From: a bacterium
GTDB taxonomy: Bacteria > SZUA-79 > Acidulodesulfobacterales > Acidulodesulfobacteraceae
DNA length: 18,628 bases
NCBI GenBank assembly: GCA_021794335.1
Contig: JAJYQZ010000033.1
Location: 1 to 18,628 of the forward strand
Reading direction: 5' to 3'
Positions 6,686 to 13,966 of this stretch are shown here, one piece after another. The notes beneath the pieces are model-generated. The model was given only the letters and a program-made list of their open reading frames with translations. It was not told the DNA's origin and did no database searches. Position numbers and translations under genes: made by a program. Within the stretch, counting starts at the first letter, position 1. Each line of letters begins with the position of its first letter.

Positions 6686-6729
6686 AATTTAGCATATTTA
6701 CTGCAATATTGCATTAAATATGCTAAATT
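6686..6729. repeat. Perfect 15-bp inverted repeat with palindromic centre
   Basis: The 15-bp arm at 6686-6700 (AATTTAGCATATTTA) is exactly complementary to 6715-6729. The 14-nt centre contains its own palindrome TGCAATATTGCA (6702-6713). The right arm abuts the stop codon of the integrase remnant and overlaps the first 3 bp of the 238-bp repeat. It is absent beside the full-length integrase. It could be a recombination site, a regulator-binding site or a bidirectional hairpin. Confidence 0.65.
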
Positions 6730-6964
6730 ATTATTTTCCCCATACATCGTTAACCGCCTTTCTTAAAGTCTCCGGTACTAAATGGCTATACCTTTTCGTC
6801 ATCTGGGTCGTCCTATGCCCCAAGAGTTCGCCGGTAATATAAAGGCTTGTCCCGTTCATAACCATTTTACTTGCAAATACATGGCGCAAATCATGGATTC
6901 TTAAATCCTTTAATCCGGCATTTTTGCAGGCGGTATGAAAGGAACGCTTGAAATCGCCTAACTT
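6727..6964 (-). repeat. 238-bp direct repeat, copy 1 (integrase 3' end)
   Basis: Base-by-base reading shows these 238 bp are identical to 17257-17494, at an offset of 10,530 bp and in the same orientation. They cover the stop codon and last 77 codons of the integrase gene. Exact identity over this length means recent duplication, conversion or recombination. Confidence 0.93.
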
Positions 6965-7006
6965 AGCCCCGTTTCGATTAAAAACATGCGGTAAAAATAC
7001 ATCGGA
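6731..7006 (-). pseudogene. Truncated integrase gene, C-terminal fragment
   Basis: The minus-strand frame is open for 91 codons from an in-frame stop (7007-7009) to TAA at 6731. The last 77 residues are identical to the integrase at 17261 and include the catalytic HDLRH, LLGHR and RYSH motifs. The preceding 14 residues (SDVFLPHVFNRNGA) are still integrase-like (compare SDNGRKLGD in the full gene) but belong to a different allele. The fragment is thus a hybrid junction, not a simple copy. It lacks the N-terminal DNA-binding domains and the first catalytic arginine and lysine, and has no start signal. It is not expected to be active. Confidence 0.85.
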
Positions 7007-7142
7007 TTAAAATATAGACCAAAAAAGGATTAACAAAAAATTAATTCAAAAATGGGAATATTTTTTAGAATAAGGTTTAGAGAAAAAATTAAAATTAATT
7101 TAATCTAACGATATAAAATTTCACGGCATGATATGTATATTT

Positions 7143-7183
7143 ATTTGTCATTTTGATAATGTCAAAATGACAAATTTTATAAT
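7143..7183 (+). promoter_or_regulatory. Palindromic operator over a promoter
   Basis: A perfect 14-bp inverted repeat, ATTTGTCATTTTGA (7143-7156) and its complement (7162-7175), has a 5-nt centre. Its right half contains a smaller palindrome, TGTCA-AAA-TGACA. A -10 TATAAT (7178-7183) follows at once, with TTGATA (7153-7158) as a possible -35 at a long 19-bp spacing. A repressor bound here would block the promoter. The predicted transcript leads to the gene at 7331 with a ~140-nt leader. The regulator is not identified. Confidence 0.55.
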
Positions 7184-7330
7184 AGATATTATAAACATAT
7201 CGCCGTATTATTATATATAAGCCTTTCAAATGCGCAGAATAAAACAAACCGCATACCCGAAGAACTAAAAAAACAAGTTCCGTAAATTCCGGCATATTTA
7301 TTGCATCTTAATTAAAAAAGGAGAAATAAA

Positions 7331-7615
7331 ATGAATATCGACAATATTATGATTGGGTTAAAGAAAAGGATAAAAAGATACATTTTATCGTTTAAGCCTA
7401 AAATTATCGACGGCAAAACATTTAAATGCCATATTTATTATATAGCATTTTACGAGGAAATTCAAAAAGTTAAACAAAGATATGACATTTCAAAAACAAA
7501 GATGATAGAAGCCGTATCGCATGTCGTTCAATTAGCCATATCGGAACTTATGGATAAAAACATTTATACACGTACGGAAGGCGGCCATGATATGCTTTTT
7601 TTAAACGCCGCTTGA
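7331..7615 (+). CDS. Hypothetical protein, 94 aa
   Basis: I do not recognise this protein. It has a good ribosome site (AGGAG at 7318-7322, 8 nt before the ATG). The N-terminus is basic (GLKKRIKRYILSFKPK), followed by a segment (YDISKTKMIEAVSHVVQLAISELMDKN, residues ~57-83) resembling the two helices of a ribbon-helix-helix DNA-binding fold. A small autoregulator acting on the palindrome at 7143-7175 would fit, but the ribbon strand is not clear. There is no signal peptide or membrane segment. It sits where the body of the truncated integrase gene should be, so it belongs to an inserted or replacing segment. Confidence 0.6.
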   Translation: MNIDNIMIGLKKRIKRYILSFKPKIIDGKTFKCHIYYIAFYEEIQKVKQRYDISKTKMIEAVSHVVQLAISELMDKNIYTRTEGGHDMLFLNAA

Positions 7616-7697
7616 TAGTAAATTATATTTCTTACTATAATTCTTCGGCATCGGTAAAATCAATAAACTTAACTAACAAAAACGTAGGAGGCAATTT

Positions 7698-8153
7698 ATG
7701 AAAAACCAGATGTTATTATCTTTAATGCATTTATCTTTAATTGTAATTACAGGAGCTTTCCTGTCCGTTACTTTTGTACGAGGCGCATTTGCCGTAACGC
7801 CGCCGGGCACTCCGGGAGTGCCCAATTCGTCCGCTCCAAATAATTCTTCCGCAGCACCTCAGGTAGCCCCAAAGCCGTTAAATAAAACGCAGAAAAAAAC
7901 TTTAGCGATAATGCGCAAGGGAATAGAGAACTTTAGGGGTAATAAGTTCCGCAAGGCAACCCATGATTTCAAAGAGGCTCTTAACCTGAATCCTGCAAAT
8001 CCTTCTATACTTAACCTTCTTGGCATATCAGAGTTTAAAACCGGCAATAAACCTGCGGCAGTAAGAGACTTCAAAGAAGCTCTGTCAGTGCTCCCAAAAA
8101 ACTCACCGAATACAAGAATCATTAAAAAGAATCTAAAGGCGGCAGAAAAATAA
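7698..8153 (+). CDS. Secreted TPR-repeat protein
   Basis: This 151-aa protein has a Sec signal peptide: hydrophobic core at residues 5-30, probable cleavage after AFA at 32. A Pro/Ser/Asn-rich linker follows (35-60), then two tetratricopeptide repeats: residues ~69-101 (AIMRKGIENFRGNKF...ALNLNPAN) and ~103-136 (ILNLLGISEFKTGNKPAA...ALSVLPKN). It is expected to be periplasmic, acting as a protein-protein adaptor; the partner is unknown. AGGAGG (7686-7691) lies 6 nt before the ATG, a strong ribosome site. A perfect GC-rich 8-bp hairpin (7805-7812 with 7816-7823) lies in the linker-coding part, unusual for this AT-rich DNA. A strong terminator follows at 8204, so it is the last gene of its transcript. 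Confidence 0.8.
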   Translation: MKNQMLLSLMHLSLIVITGAFLSVTFVRGAFAVTPPGTPGVPNSSAPNNSSAAPQVAPKPLNKTQKKTLAIMRKGIENFRGNKFRKATHDFKEALNLNPANPSILNLLGISEFKTGNKPAAVRDFKEALSVLPKNSPNTRIIKKNLKAAEK

Positions 8154-8180
8154 AATAAGAACCTGAACTTTTTGCGTAGC

Positions 8181-8201
8181 TATTATTTTACCTAAAAACT
8201 G
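8181..8201 (-). repeat. Short remnant resembling the integrase leader
   Basis: These 21 bp match 18292-18312 (the bases directly upstream of the integrase ATG) at 20 of 21 positions, including the shared 15-mer TTTACCTAAAAACTG, in the same orientation. With the integrase 3' fragment at 6731 it suggests both ends of a second integrase locus persist, with 7007-8180 replacing its body. It is short and AT-rich, so chance cannot be dismissed. Confidence 0.4.
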
Positions 8202-8203
8202 AC

Positions 8204-8247
8204 GGGCGGATATAATTTTCTAATTTCTAATTATATCCGCCCTTTTT
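8204..8247 (+). terminator. Strong rho-independent terminator
   Basis: A perfect 14-bp stem (8204-8217 GGGCGGATATAATT with 8229-8242) has an 11-nt loop and is followed directly by TTTTT (8243-8247). It ends the TPR transcript, about 50 bp after its stop codon. Confidence 0.9.
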
Positions 8248-8457
8248 GTTAATTATTTTAGAAATATGTTTGTTATTTGTATTAAATATAAGAAAAATGT
8301 CATTGAAAAATTAGAATCTATTGTCAAATTAGGATTTTTGGCATCGTTCCCTATGTTTAAATCCCCAAAACTTTTGATCAACTATATTGGAAAATATGTT
8401 AATGTTAAAAAAATTATCAAGTATTTTTAAATAATCGTCTTCTAATTTTAAACGGGC
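8248..8457. other. Spacer between convergent genes
   Basis: An AT-rich spacer between the TPR gene and the convergent histidine kinase. I see no gene, clear promoter or second terminator here. Confidence 0.4.
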
Positions 8458-9897
8458 TCATTTAACAGTCTTTTCATTCCCTTCCTTTTTCAGATAGACA
8501 GACACGATGGTTCCCTCCCCGACAATGCTTTTTATCTCCGTCTTACCGCTATGCAGTTTTGTTATTTCTTTGCAGATGCTCAATCCTAATCCCGTACCGC
8601 CTCTCTCTTTCGAGCGGGATTTGTCGACCCTGTAAAAACGGTCAAAAACTTTGTCGATATCGCCTTCAGGTATGCCGATCCCTGTATCCCTTATTTCAGT
8701 CACAATAAAATCTGTCTCTTTTTTGATGAAAATATCTATTTTTCCCTGAGGAACATTATATTTAATTGAATTTTCCAAAAGATTGACAAATAATGCTAAC
8801 AATGCCGCGCGATCACCGGTCGTTCTACAGTGTTCATCTGCCGATATATTTACGACGATGCCCTTCTGTTCGGCAAGAGAGTTTAATAGCTTTATTGACT
8901 CGCTGATAATTTTATGCAAATCTATATTTTCAAACCTAAGATTCATTTTATCTTCGCTTAATCGGGTCAAGGCAAGAAGTTTACCGACTATTTCCGACAT
9001 CATTCCCGCAGCACCCATAACGGCATCGAGGGCGCTTCTGTATTCTTCGGGACTTCTTTCCTTTCTAAGGGCGATTTCACTCTGGCTCAAGATGACCGAC
9101 AACGGTGTCCTAAGTTCATGGGATGCGTCCGCTATAAATTGATTCTGGCGGTTAAATGACCTTTCCAAACGGTCAAAAGTGTGGTTGAAGGAATATGCCA
9201 TATCACTTAGTTCATCGGGAATGGTTTCATGTTCTATCCTCTCCGTGAGGTTTGATTCAGAAATTCTATCTATAGTTTCTGAAATCTTCTTTAAAGGAGT
9301 GAGCGCCTTTTTTGCTATTAAAAAACCTCCTGATGCAGAAATGCCCATGGTAAAAAGAATAGAAAGGAAAAGAATAATGCCATAACTTTGAAGGAGGTCT
9401 ATTTTATCCTCTATATTCTCGGCACACTGTATAACTAGAGCATGTCCTTTGTTATTTGCTATAGAGCCCTTTTCTTTATTATTATGCCTATTGATACCCG
9501 AGACATAAAAATTTATGAGCCTTGCAGGTTCACCATCTAAAATAATTGTTCTGAAATTTGTTTGATTTTTCTTTGCGGAGAATGGAAGTTCCGAAATTCC
9601 TAATGATGCCGACTTCTCTAAAGTGTTTCCATTTAAGCGGCGTATTTGAAAAAAGCTTTTTGATCGGGGTGAGTTATACTTCCATATAACCTCATCGGAA
9701 AAGTTAAATTCTGTTTTATTATTCTCAATATTGACCAATGTTGCCAACGACTTTGCCCTCGACAAAAGGCTGAAATCAATGGAATTATAGACAATTTTTC
9801 CGAGGCTGAAATAGAGGAATACCCCTAATGCCGATAAAATCACAAACAGGGTACCCATATAAAATATGATGATTTTTGCCTTAATGGAAGAAAACAT
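8458..9897 (-). CDS. Sensor histidine kinase (CusS/OmpR-partner type)
   Basis: This is a 479-aa inner-membrane kinase. The first membrane segment is at ~8-31 and the second at ~172-195, enclosing a ~140-residue periplasmic sensor. HAMP follows (~195-245), then a HisKA domain with phospho-acceptor H260 in DASHELRTP. The HATPase domain has an N box (NLLENSIKY, 372-380), G1 (DTGIGIP, 404-410), an F box (FDRFYR) and G2 (GGTGLGL, 433-439). All catalytic boxes are intact. The HAMP-HisKA layout resembles heavy-metal sensors such as CusS, but the periplasmic domain has no Met- or His-rich cluster, only scattered His and Asn/Lys (RHNNKEKG), so the ligand is unknown. The ATG lies 1 nt after the response-regulator stop, so the two are translated together. 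Confidence 0.92.
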   Translation of the reverse strand: MFSSIKAKIIIFYMGTLFVILSALGVFLYFSLGKIVYNSIDFSLLSRAKSLATLVNIENNKTEFNFSDEVIWKYNSPRSKSFFQIRRLNGNTLEKSASLGISELPFSAKKNQTNFRTIILDGEPARLINFYVSGINRHNNKEKGSIANNKGHALVIQCAENIEDKIDLLQSYGIILFLSILFTMGISASGGFLIAKKALTPLKKISETIDRISESNLTERIEHETIPDELSDMAYSFNHTFDRLERSFNRQNQFIADASHELRTPLSVILSQSEIALRKERSPEEYRSALDAVMGAAGMMSEIVGKLLALTRLSEDKMNLRFENIDLHKIISESIKLLNSLAEQKGIVVNISADEHCRTTGDRAALLALFVNLLENSIKYNVPQGKIDIFIKKETDFIVTEIRDTGIGIPEGDIDKVFDRFYRVDKSRSKERGGTGLGLSICKEITKLHSGKTEIKSIVGEGTIVSVYLKKEGNEKTVK

Positions 9898-9898
9898 C

Positions 9899-10570
9899 TT
9901 ATCCCTTCAGTATATATCCGTCTCCGCGAATGGTATGGATGAGCCTTATATTAAAACCTTTATCTATCTTGTTCCTGATACGATTAATAAAGACATCTAT
10001 GATATTGCTATCAAGGTCAAAATCCTGATTATAAAGATGTTCTATCAGGAGCGTCCTGCTTAAAACCTTGTTCCTGTTTATTGCCATATACTCAAGAAGC
10101 GCGTATTCCTTTGAGGAAAGCATAATATTCTTAGCCTCTCTTTTTACTTCATGAGTGGCCATATCAATAACAAGACCCCCTTCCGTCTCGATAACGGAGG
10201 ATTTAACCCCGGAACCCCGCCTGATTAATGCCCTTATTCGCGCCAGAAGCTCTTCAAAAGAGAAAGGTTTCGTCAGATAATCATCCGCGCCGCTGTCAAG
10301 TCCGGATACCTTATCCATTAATGCATCCCTTGCCGTAAGCATAATGACAGGGGTTTTTATACCTTTCTTACGAATTCTTTTAAGAATTGTTATCCCGTCG
10401 ATAATAGGCAGCATAATATCAAGTATCGCGAGATCGGACGGCTCATTTTCCGCCATAAAGAGTCCGTCTTCGCCGTTATACGCAACATCCACGGCATACC
10501 CCTCTTCCTCCAAGCCTTTCTTTATTACGTCGGCTAAAGATTTTTCGTCTTCAATAATTAATATGCGCAT
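9899..10570 (-). CDS. OmpR-family response regulator
   Basis: This 223-aa regulator has a receiver domain: acidic pocket E7-D8, phospho-acceptor D51 in LAILDIMLP, T79 in MLTARD and K101 in LTKPFS. The C-terminal winged-helix DNA-binding domain (~125-223) ends in the typical IHTIRGDGYILKG. I chose ATG at 10570 because the product then begins MRILIIEDE like its relatives. A GTG at 10594 would add eight residues and has no better ribosome site (only GAGA precedes 10570). It is co-transcribed with the kinase and divergent from the bcrC-RND operon, whose promoter carries tandem 8-bp repeats suited to this class of regulator. Confidence 0.92.
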   Translation of the reverse strand: MRILIIEDEKSLADVIKKGLEEEGYAVDVAYNGEDGLFMAENEPSDLAILDIMLPIIDGITILKRIRKKGIKTPVIMLTARDALMDKVSGLDSGADDYLTKPFSFEELLARIRALIRRGSGVKSSVIETEGGLVIDMATHEVKREAKNIMLSSKEYALLEYMAINRNKVLSRTLLIEHLYNQDFDLDSNIIDVFINRIRNKIDKGFNIRLIHTIRGDGYILKG

Positions 10571-10605
10571 TTTCTCTTTTTTTATGAATAACACCTGCCG
10601 TTAAC

Positions 10606-10611
10606 ATTATA
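10606..10611 (-). promoter_or_regulatory. -10 box of the two-component operon
   Basis: On the minus strand TATAAT (10606-10611) lies about 36 bp before the regulator ATG. The matching -35 (TGGTTT near 10629-10634) is weak. No copy of the TAATCTTC repeat is near, so autoregulation is not evident. Confidence 0.45.
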
Positions 10612-10763
10612 TATCATCTCCAATAATTAAACCAGAAGCGGTTTGCAGGTCTTATTATTGGTTCTTTCTATTGCTGTTTTAAGGTTCTTAGAATATATGC
10701 AAACGGCTTGAATATCGTAATTTTTATTTATTTTGGGCAAAATTTTGGATAATTGACATGCGT

Positions 10764-10795
10764 TAATCTTCCTGTAATCTTCTTTCCATTATAAT
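10764..10795 (+). promoter_or_regulatory. Tandem regulator repeats and -10 box of the bcrC-RND operon
   Basis: TAATCTTC occurs at 10764-10771 and again at 10775-10782, an 11-bp step (one helical turn), ending 7 bp before a perfect -10 TATAAT (10790-10795). There is no recognisable -35 at the correct distance. Tandem direct half-sites at 11 bp replacing the -35 are the standard site for activating OmpR/PhoB-family regulators. The neighbouring divergent regulator is the obvious candidate. Binding is inferred. Confidence 0.6.
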
Positions 10796-10885
10796 AAAAT
10801 TTAATCATAAGAAGTCGAATATGATCAAATCGCATCATATATCGAATAATTATCAGAAACTCAAAGATAACCGACGAGTTGCGGA

Positions 10886-11470
10886 ATGAAAATTTATCAT
10901 ATAAGTTCTTTAAATAAAAGCCTCTTTTTATCGATAAACAATTTGTCTTTAAACAACGGTTTTTTAAATTACCTTAACATCTTTATAGCGCTTTATTCTC
11001 CTTTTATACTTGCCGCATTATTAGTAGTTATTTATCTTTCGGGGAAGAAGAACGAGTCTTTATATGCTTTTTATGTTTCTATAACCGGACTCTTCATTAA
11101 TTTCGCAATCGGTCCGTTTTATTTCCACCCAAGACCTTTTGCCGTGGGCTTGGGATACCAACTAATTTATCACGCCAACGATTCGTCGTTTCCGAGCGAT
11201 CATGCAACGCTTGCTTTTTCCATGGCGTTTAGTTTTATAATATTCGGTAAAAAAGGGCTGTTGGGAATAATATGCCTTATTTTTGCTTTTATTATAGGCT
11301 TCGCCCGCGTATATGTCGGAGTTCATTTTCCCTTTGACATATTAGGCTCTTTTATTGTTTCTTTGTTTTCAATAGGAATTGTTTATATATCGAGAAAACC
11401 GTTGATGCAAGTTAATAATTTTTTAATAGGCATACAGATGCGGCTTGCCAAAAAAATTAAATTATTTTAA
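10886..11470 (+). CDS. bcrC: PAP2 undecaprenyl-diphosphatase, BcrC-like
   Basis: This 194-aa membrane phosphatase has five or six hydrophobic segments. The three PAP2 motifs are present: FHPRPF (80-85), SFPSDHAT (101-108, with the PSDH form typical of BcrC) and R141-x5-H147-x3-D151 in ARVYVGVHFPFD. In BcrC this enzyme hydrolyses undecaprenyl diphosphate to recycle the cell-wall lipid carrier and gives bacitracin resistance. The N-terminus (LNKSLFLSINNL) is also typical. The usual first-motif lysine is not obvious, as in many BcrC proteins. It is the first gene after the regulated promoter, with a poor ribosome site (GCGGA). Another lipid-phosphate substrate, for example lipid A or phosphatidylglycerol phosphate, is possible. 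Confidence 0.82.
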   Translation: MKIYHISSLNKSLFLSINNLSLNNGFLNYLNIFIALYSPFILAALLVVIYLSGKKNESLYAFYVSITGLFINFAIGPFYFHPRPFAVGLGYQLIYHANDSSFPSDHATLAFSMAFSFIIFGKKGLLGIICLIFAFIIGFARVYVGVHFPFDILGSFIVSLFSIGIVYISRKPLMQVNNFLIGIQMRLAKKIKLF

Positions 11471-11540
11471 GGATATTTAGTTTTGCCGTCCTCCGGCGAA
11501 ACTACTTTTACTTTTGCAACCGTTAGGCGGGATGCTTATT

Positions 11541-12908
11541 ATGAATTTTATTAAAAAAATAAATTATTTTAAGATATTAAGAAAATCAAGATATATAAGC
11601 TTTATGTTTATTTTATTGCTCGCCGGTTGCGCCTCGTATTCGCCTATGCCTTTAAATAAAAAGAATTTGAATAAAGCCTTTTCGTTAGATAGCCTTAAAA
11701 AAGACCCTGCATTATATTATAAAGTAGCTTTTCATAAACCTCTCAATCTGGACGAACTTGCAAAAATAGCGGTATTGAATAACAAAGCATTGAAAGTTTA
11801 CAGAGATTCCGCGGGGATAGCAAACGCGCAGATATTAAAAGAGCGCGCTATTCCAAATCCTAATCTGTCGCTTGATGCGGCCCGGCCCATCATGGGAAAT
11901 ATTGCAGGCGCTTACGATCCTTATGATATTATTCCATCCTTAGATATAAGTTTTCTTTTTAACAGAAATGCCAATATTAAAAGCGCTACGCTTAAAGCTG
12001 AAGCAACACGCTTGGAAATAGCCTATAAAGAATGGCAGACGGCGGAGCAAACAAAATTGGACGCCGTAAAGCTCTTATTTCTGCAGAATGCCGTAAAAAA
12101 TTACAACGAGAAATTATATAGTTATAAAAAGAGTTATAAAATTATAAAATTATTATATAACAAAGGGCTATCCACCGTAACGGAGCTTAATCTGGCAAGA
12201 GCGAATCTTCAGAAGGACGAATTTAGCTCTATAAATATGAATAAAAATATAAAAAACCTTAAGGCCGGCCTGAAAATTCTTTTAGGATTGTCCCCTTCTT
12301 ATAAACTAAATATAAATAATATCAAATTTAAGATAAAACTTCCTTCAAAAAATATTTTAAATAAAGATATAAAATACAGGTTGGATTTAGAAGCGTTTAA
12401 AATTGCGTATAAAGCACAGGAAGAACGATTAAGGGCGGCTATTCTATCCCAATTCCCGAAGATGTCTATATCCACTCCGTTTAGCAGGGATAATGCTAAC
12501 ATTCAAGCTATGGGCTTCGGCATAAACATAGCAATACCTTTATTTGATAGAAATCAAGCCGGCATCGCAAAAGAAACGGCTACGAGAAAACAGATGTTCG
12601 ACGACTATATAAACAGGCTTCAGACCGCAAGAATGGATATCGGCGTAATATTATATGATATAAATGCCATTAAACGCCAGATTGCTTTAACCGATAAACA
12701 GATAAAAAATTTAGAAAGTGTGCTTAAATTATATAAAAAAAAATTCAAACAGAGAGAAATAGGAATATTTGAATTATATGCCGTAAAAAATAATTTACTG
12801 AATGAACGGATAAAACTTTTAAACTTAGAAAAAAATTTCTATAATTCGGTTGTATCGCTTGAAATAGCTTCGGGAACGACCATTATTAAATCTGAAAAAG
12901 GACAATGA
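11541..12908 (+). CDS. Outer-membrane efflux lipoprotein (TolC/CusC/OprM type)
   Basis: This is a 455-aa outer-membrane channel of the tripartite pump. I chose the ATG at 11541, with AGGCGGG at 11525-11531, over a TTG at 11514 and an ATG at 11532. From it a lipoprotein signal runs to LLLAGC, putting the lipidated cysteine at residue 30. The rest shows two long helical repeats rich in Lys, Asn and Leu, including KLLYNKGLSTVTELNLARANLQ and KLYKKKFKQREIGIFELYAVKN. These are the paired hairpin motifs that define the outer-membrane efflux family. It trimerises to form a periplasm-spanning tunnel. It follows bcrC by 70 bp and overlaps the adaptor gene by 4 nt. The substrate cannot be told from the sequence. 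Confidence 0.88.
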   Translation: MNFIKKINYFKILRKSRYISFMFILLLAGCASYSPMPLNKKNLNKAFSLDSLKKDPALYYKVAFHKPLNLDELAKIAVLNNKALKVYRDSAGIANAQILKERAIPNPNLSLDAARPIMGNIAGAYDPYDIIPSLDISFLFNRNANIKSATLKAEATRLEIAYKEWQTAEQTKLDAVKLLFLQNAVKNYNEKLYSYKKSYKIIKLLYNKGLSTVTELNLARANLQKDEFSSINMNKNIKNLKAGLKILLGLSPSYKLNINNIKFKIKLPSKNILNKDIKYRLDLEAFKIAYKAQEERLRAAILSQFPKMSISTPFSRDNANIQAMGFGINIAIPLFDRNQAGIAKETATRKQMFDDYINRLQTARMDIGVILYDINAIKRQIALTDKQIKNLESVLKLYKKKFKQREIGIFELYAVKNNLLNERIKLLNLEKNFYNSVVSLEIASGTTIIKSEKGQ

Positions 12909-13966
12909 TGAGAAGAAAGGTCATTATAACATTTTTAATTATTATAATTATAATAGCGGGCTATTTTGTTTTTAAAGAATTTTTTCATAAAAATTCAAAT
13001 AATAATCAAAAGTCCTCGTTGGTAGCGCCCGTTACGGTTACAAAAGCCGCGTACGGCAAACTAAAGAAAAAAATTGTTATATACGGCAAAATTATAGCAG
13101 ATACAAACGGAATCAAAAATACAATTTTAAGTTTTGATTCTGTTATTAATAATATATATGTCGTTACTGGCCAAAATGTTAGCAAAGGCCAGTTGCTTCT
13201 TAATATATCTCCGACTAAATTCGCAAAAATGCGGCTACAACAGGCTAAAAATTCATTGGAAACAGCAAAAAGGAATCTTTATTTTGTAAAACAGCGCTAC
13301 GATGTTAAAATATCCACAAAACAAGACCTATCAAGCGCCGAAAATGCTTATCGCAATGCCCTGATACAATATTCTATCCTTAAAAAATCGCTAACGTCCG
13401 GTGTTTTCTCTCCAATAAACGGAGTCATAAATAAAATATTTTATATAAAAGGCAGTAGCGTGCCTGCTCAGAATCCTATTATCCAGATAATAAATAAACA
13501 CGGATTAATTATAAGATGCGGAATAGAAACGGAAAGGCTGAAATATATTCATCCAGGTCTTATCACGCATATCTCGATTATCGGGAACGGTAAAAAGCAG
13601 ATATTAGGAAAAATAATTAAAATAGCAGGCATAACTAACATCGATACGCACTTAGTTGATGTTTATATCGAGCCTGTTAATACAAAAATACCGCTGTTAT
13701 TAGGCAATTTTGTGAAAGCAACGATATATACAAACGGGAAAAAGGGCATACTGGTTCCGGAACATGCAGTTTTACGGAAACATGGAAAATATTTTATATA
13801 CATAATTAAAAATAACATTGCTAATAAACATTATGTGCGTGTTTTGTTAAAAACAGACAGGTATGACTTGATAAAAGGAAACGTCAAAAAAGGAGATTTG
13901 GCGGTAAGCATTGGAAACTATGAATTAAAACCCGGAATGAAGGTAATAATAAAGGAAAATAAATGA
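12905..13966 (+). CDS. RND efflux periplasmic adaptor (HlyD/MFP family)
   Basis: This 353-aa membrane-fusion protein has an N-terminal membrane anchor (~5-23). The first half of the lipoyl domain is at ~76-103 (VINNIYVVTGQNVSKGQLLLNI), a short coiled-coil hairpin at ~104-160, and the second lipoyl half (GVFSPINGVINKIFYIKGSSV, 166-186). Beta-barrel and membrane-proximal domains follow, with VPEHAVLR near 285. It joins the inner-membrane permease to the outer-membrane channel. The gene begins ATGATG, overlapping the preceding stop, so either codon may start it. It overlaps the permease by ATGA. No Met/His metal-binding N-terminal extension of the CusB kind is seen. Confidence 0.88.
   Translation: MMRRKVIITFLIIIIIIAGYFVFKEFFHKNSNNNQKSSLVAPVTVTKAAYGKLKKKIVIYGKIIADTNGIKNTILSFDSVINNIYVVTGQNVSKGQLLLNISPTKFAKMRLQQAKNSLETAKRNLYFVKQRYDVKISTKQDLSSAENAYRNALIQYSILKKSLTSGVFSPINGVINKIFYIKGSSVPAQNPIIQIINKHGLIIRCGIETERLKYIHPGLITHISIIGNGKKQILGKIIKIAGITNIDTHLVDVYIEPVNTKIPLLLGNFVKATIYTNGKKGILVPEHAVLRKHGKYFIYIIKNNIANKHYVRVLLKTDRYDLIKGNVKKGDLAVSIGNYELKPGMKVIIKENK

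Noticed and set aside
7095..7295. Minus-strand 66-codon ORF
   Set aside because: It crosses the perfect operator palindrome and promoter of the gene at 7331 and has no family features.
10753..10795. TTGACA at 10753 with TATAAT at 10790 as one standard promoter
   Set aside because: The spacing is 31 bp, far beyond the 16-19 bp sigma70 range; activation through the tandem repeats is a better reading.
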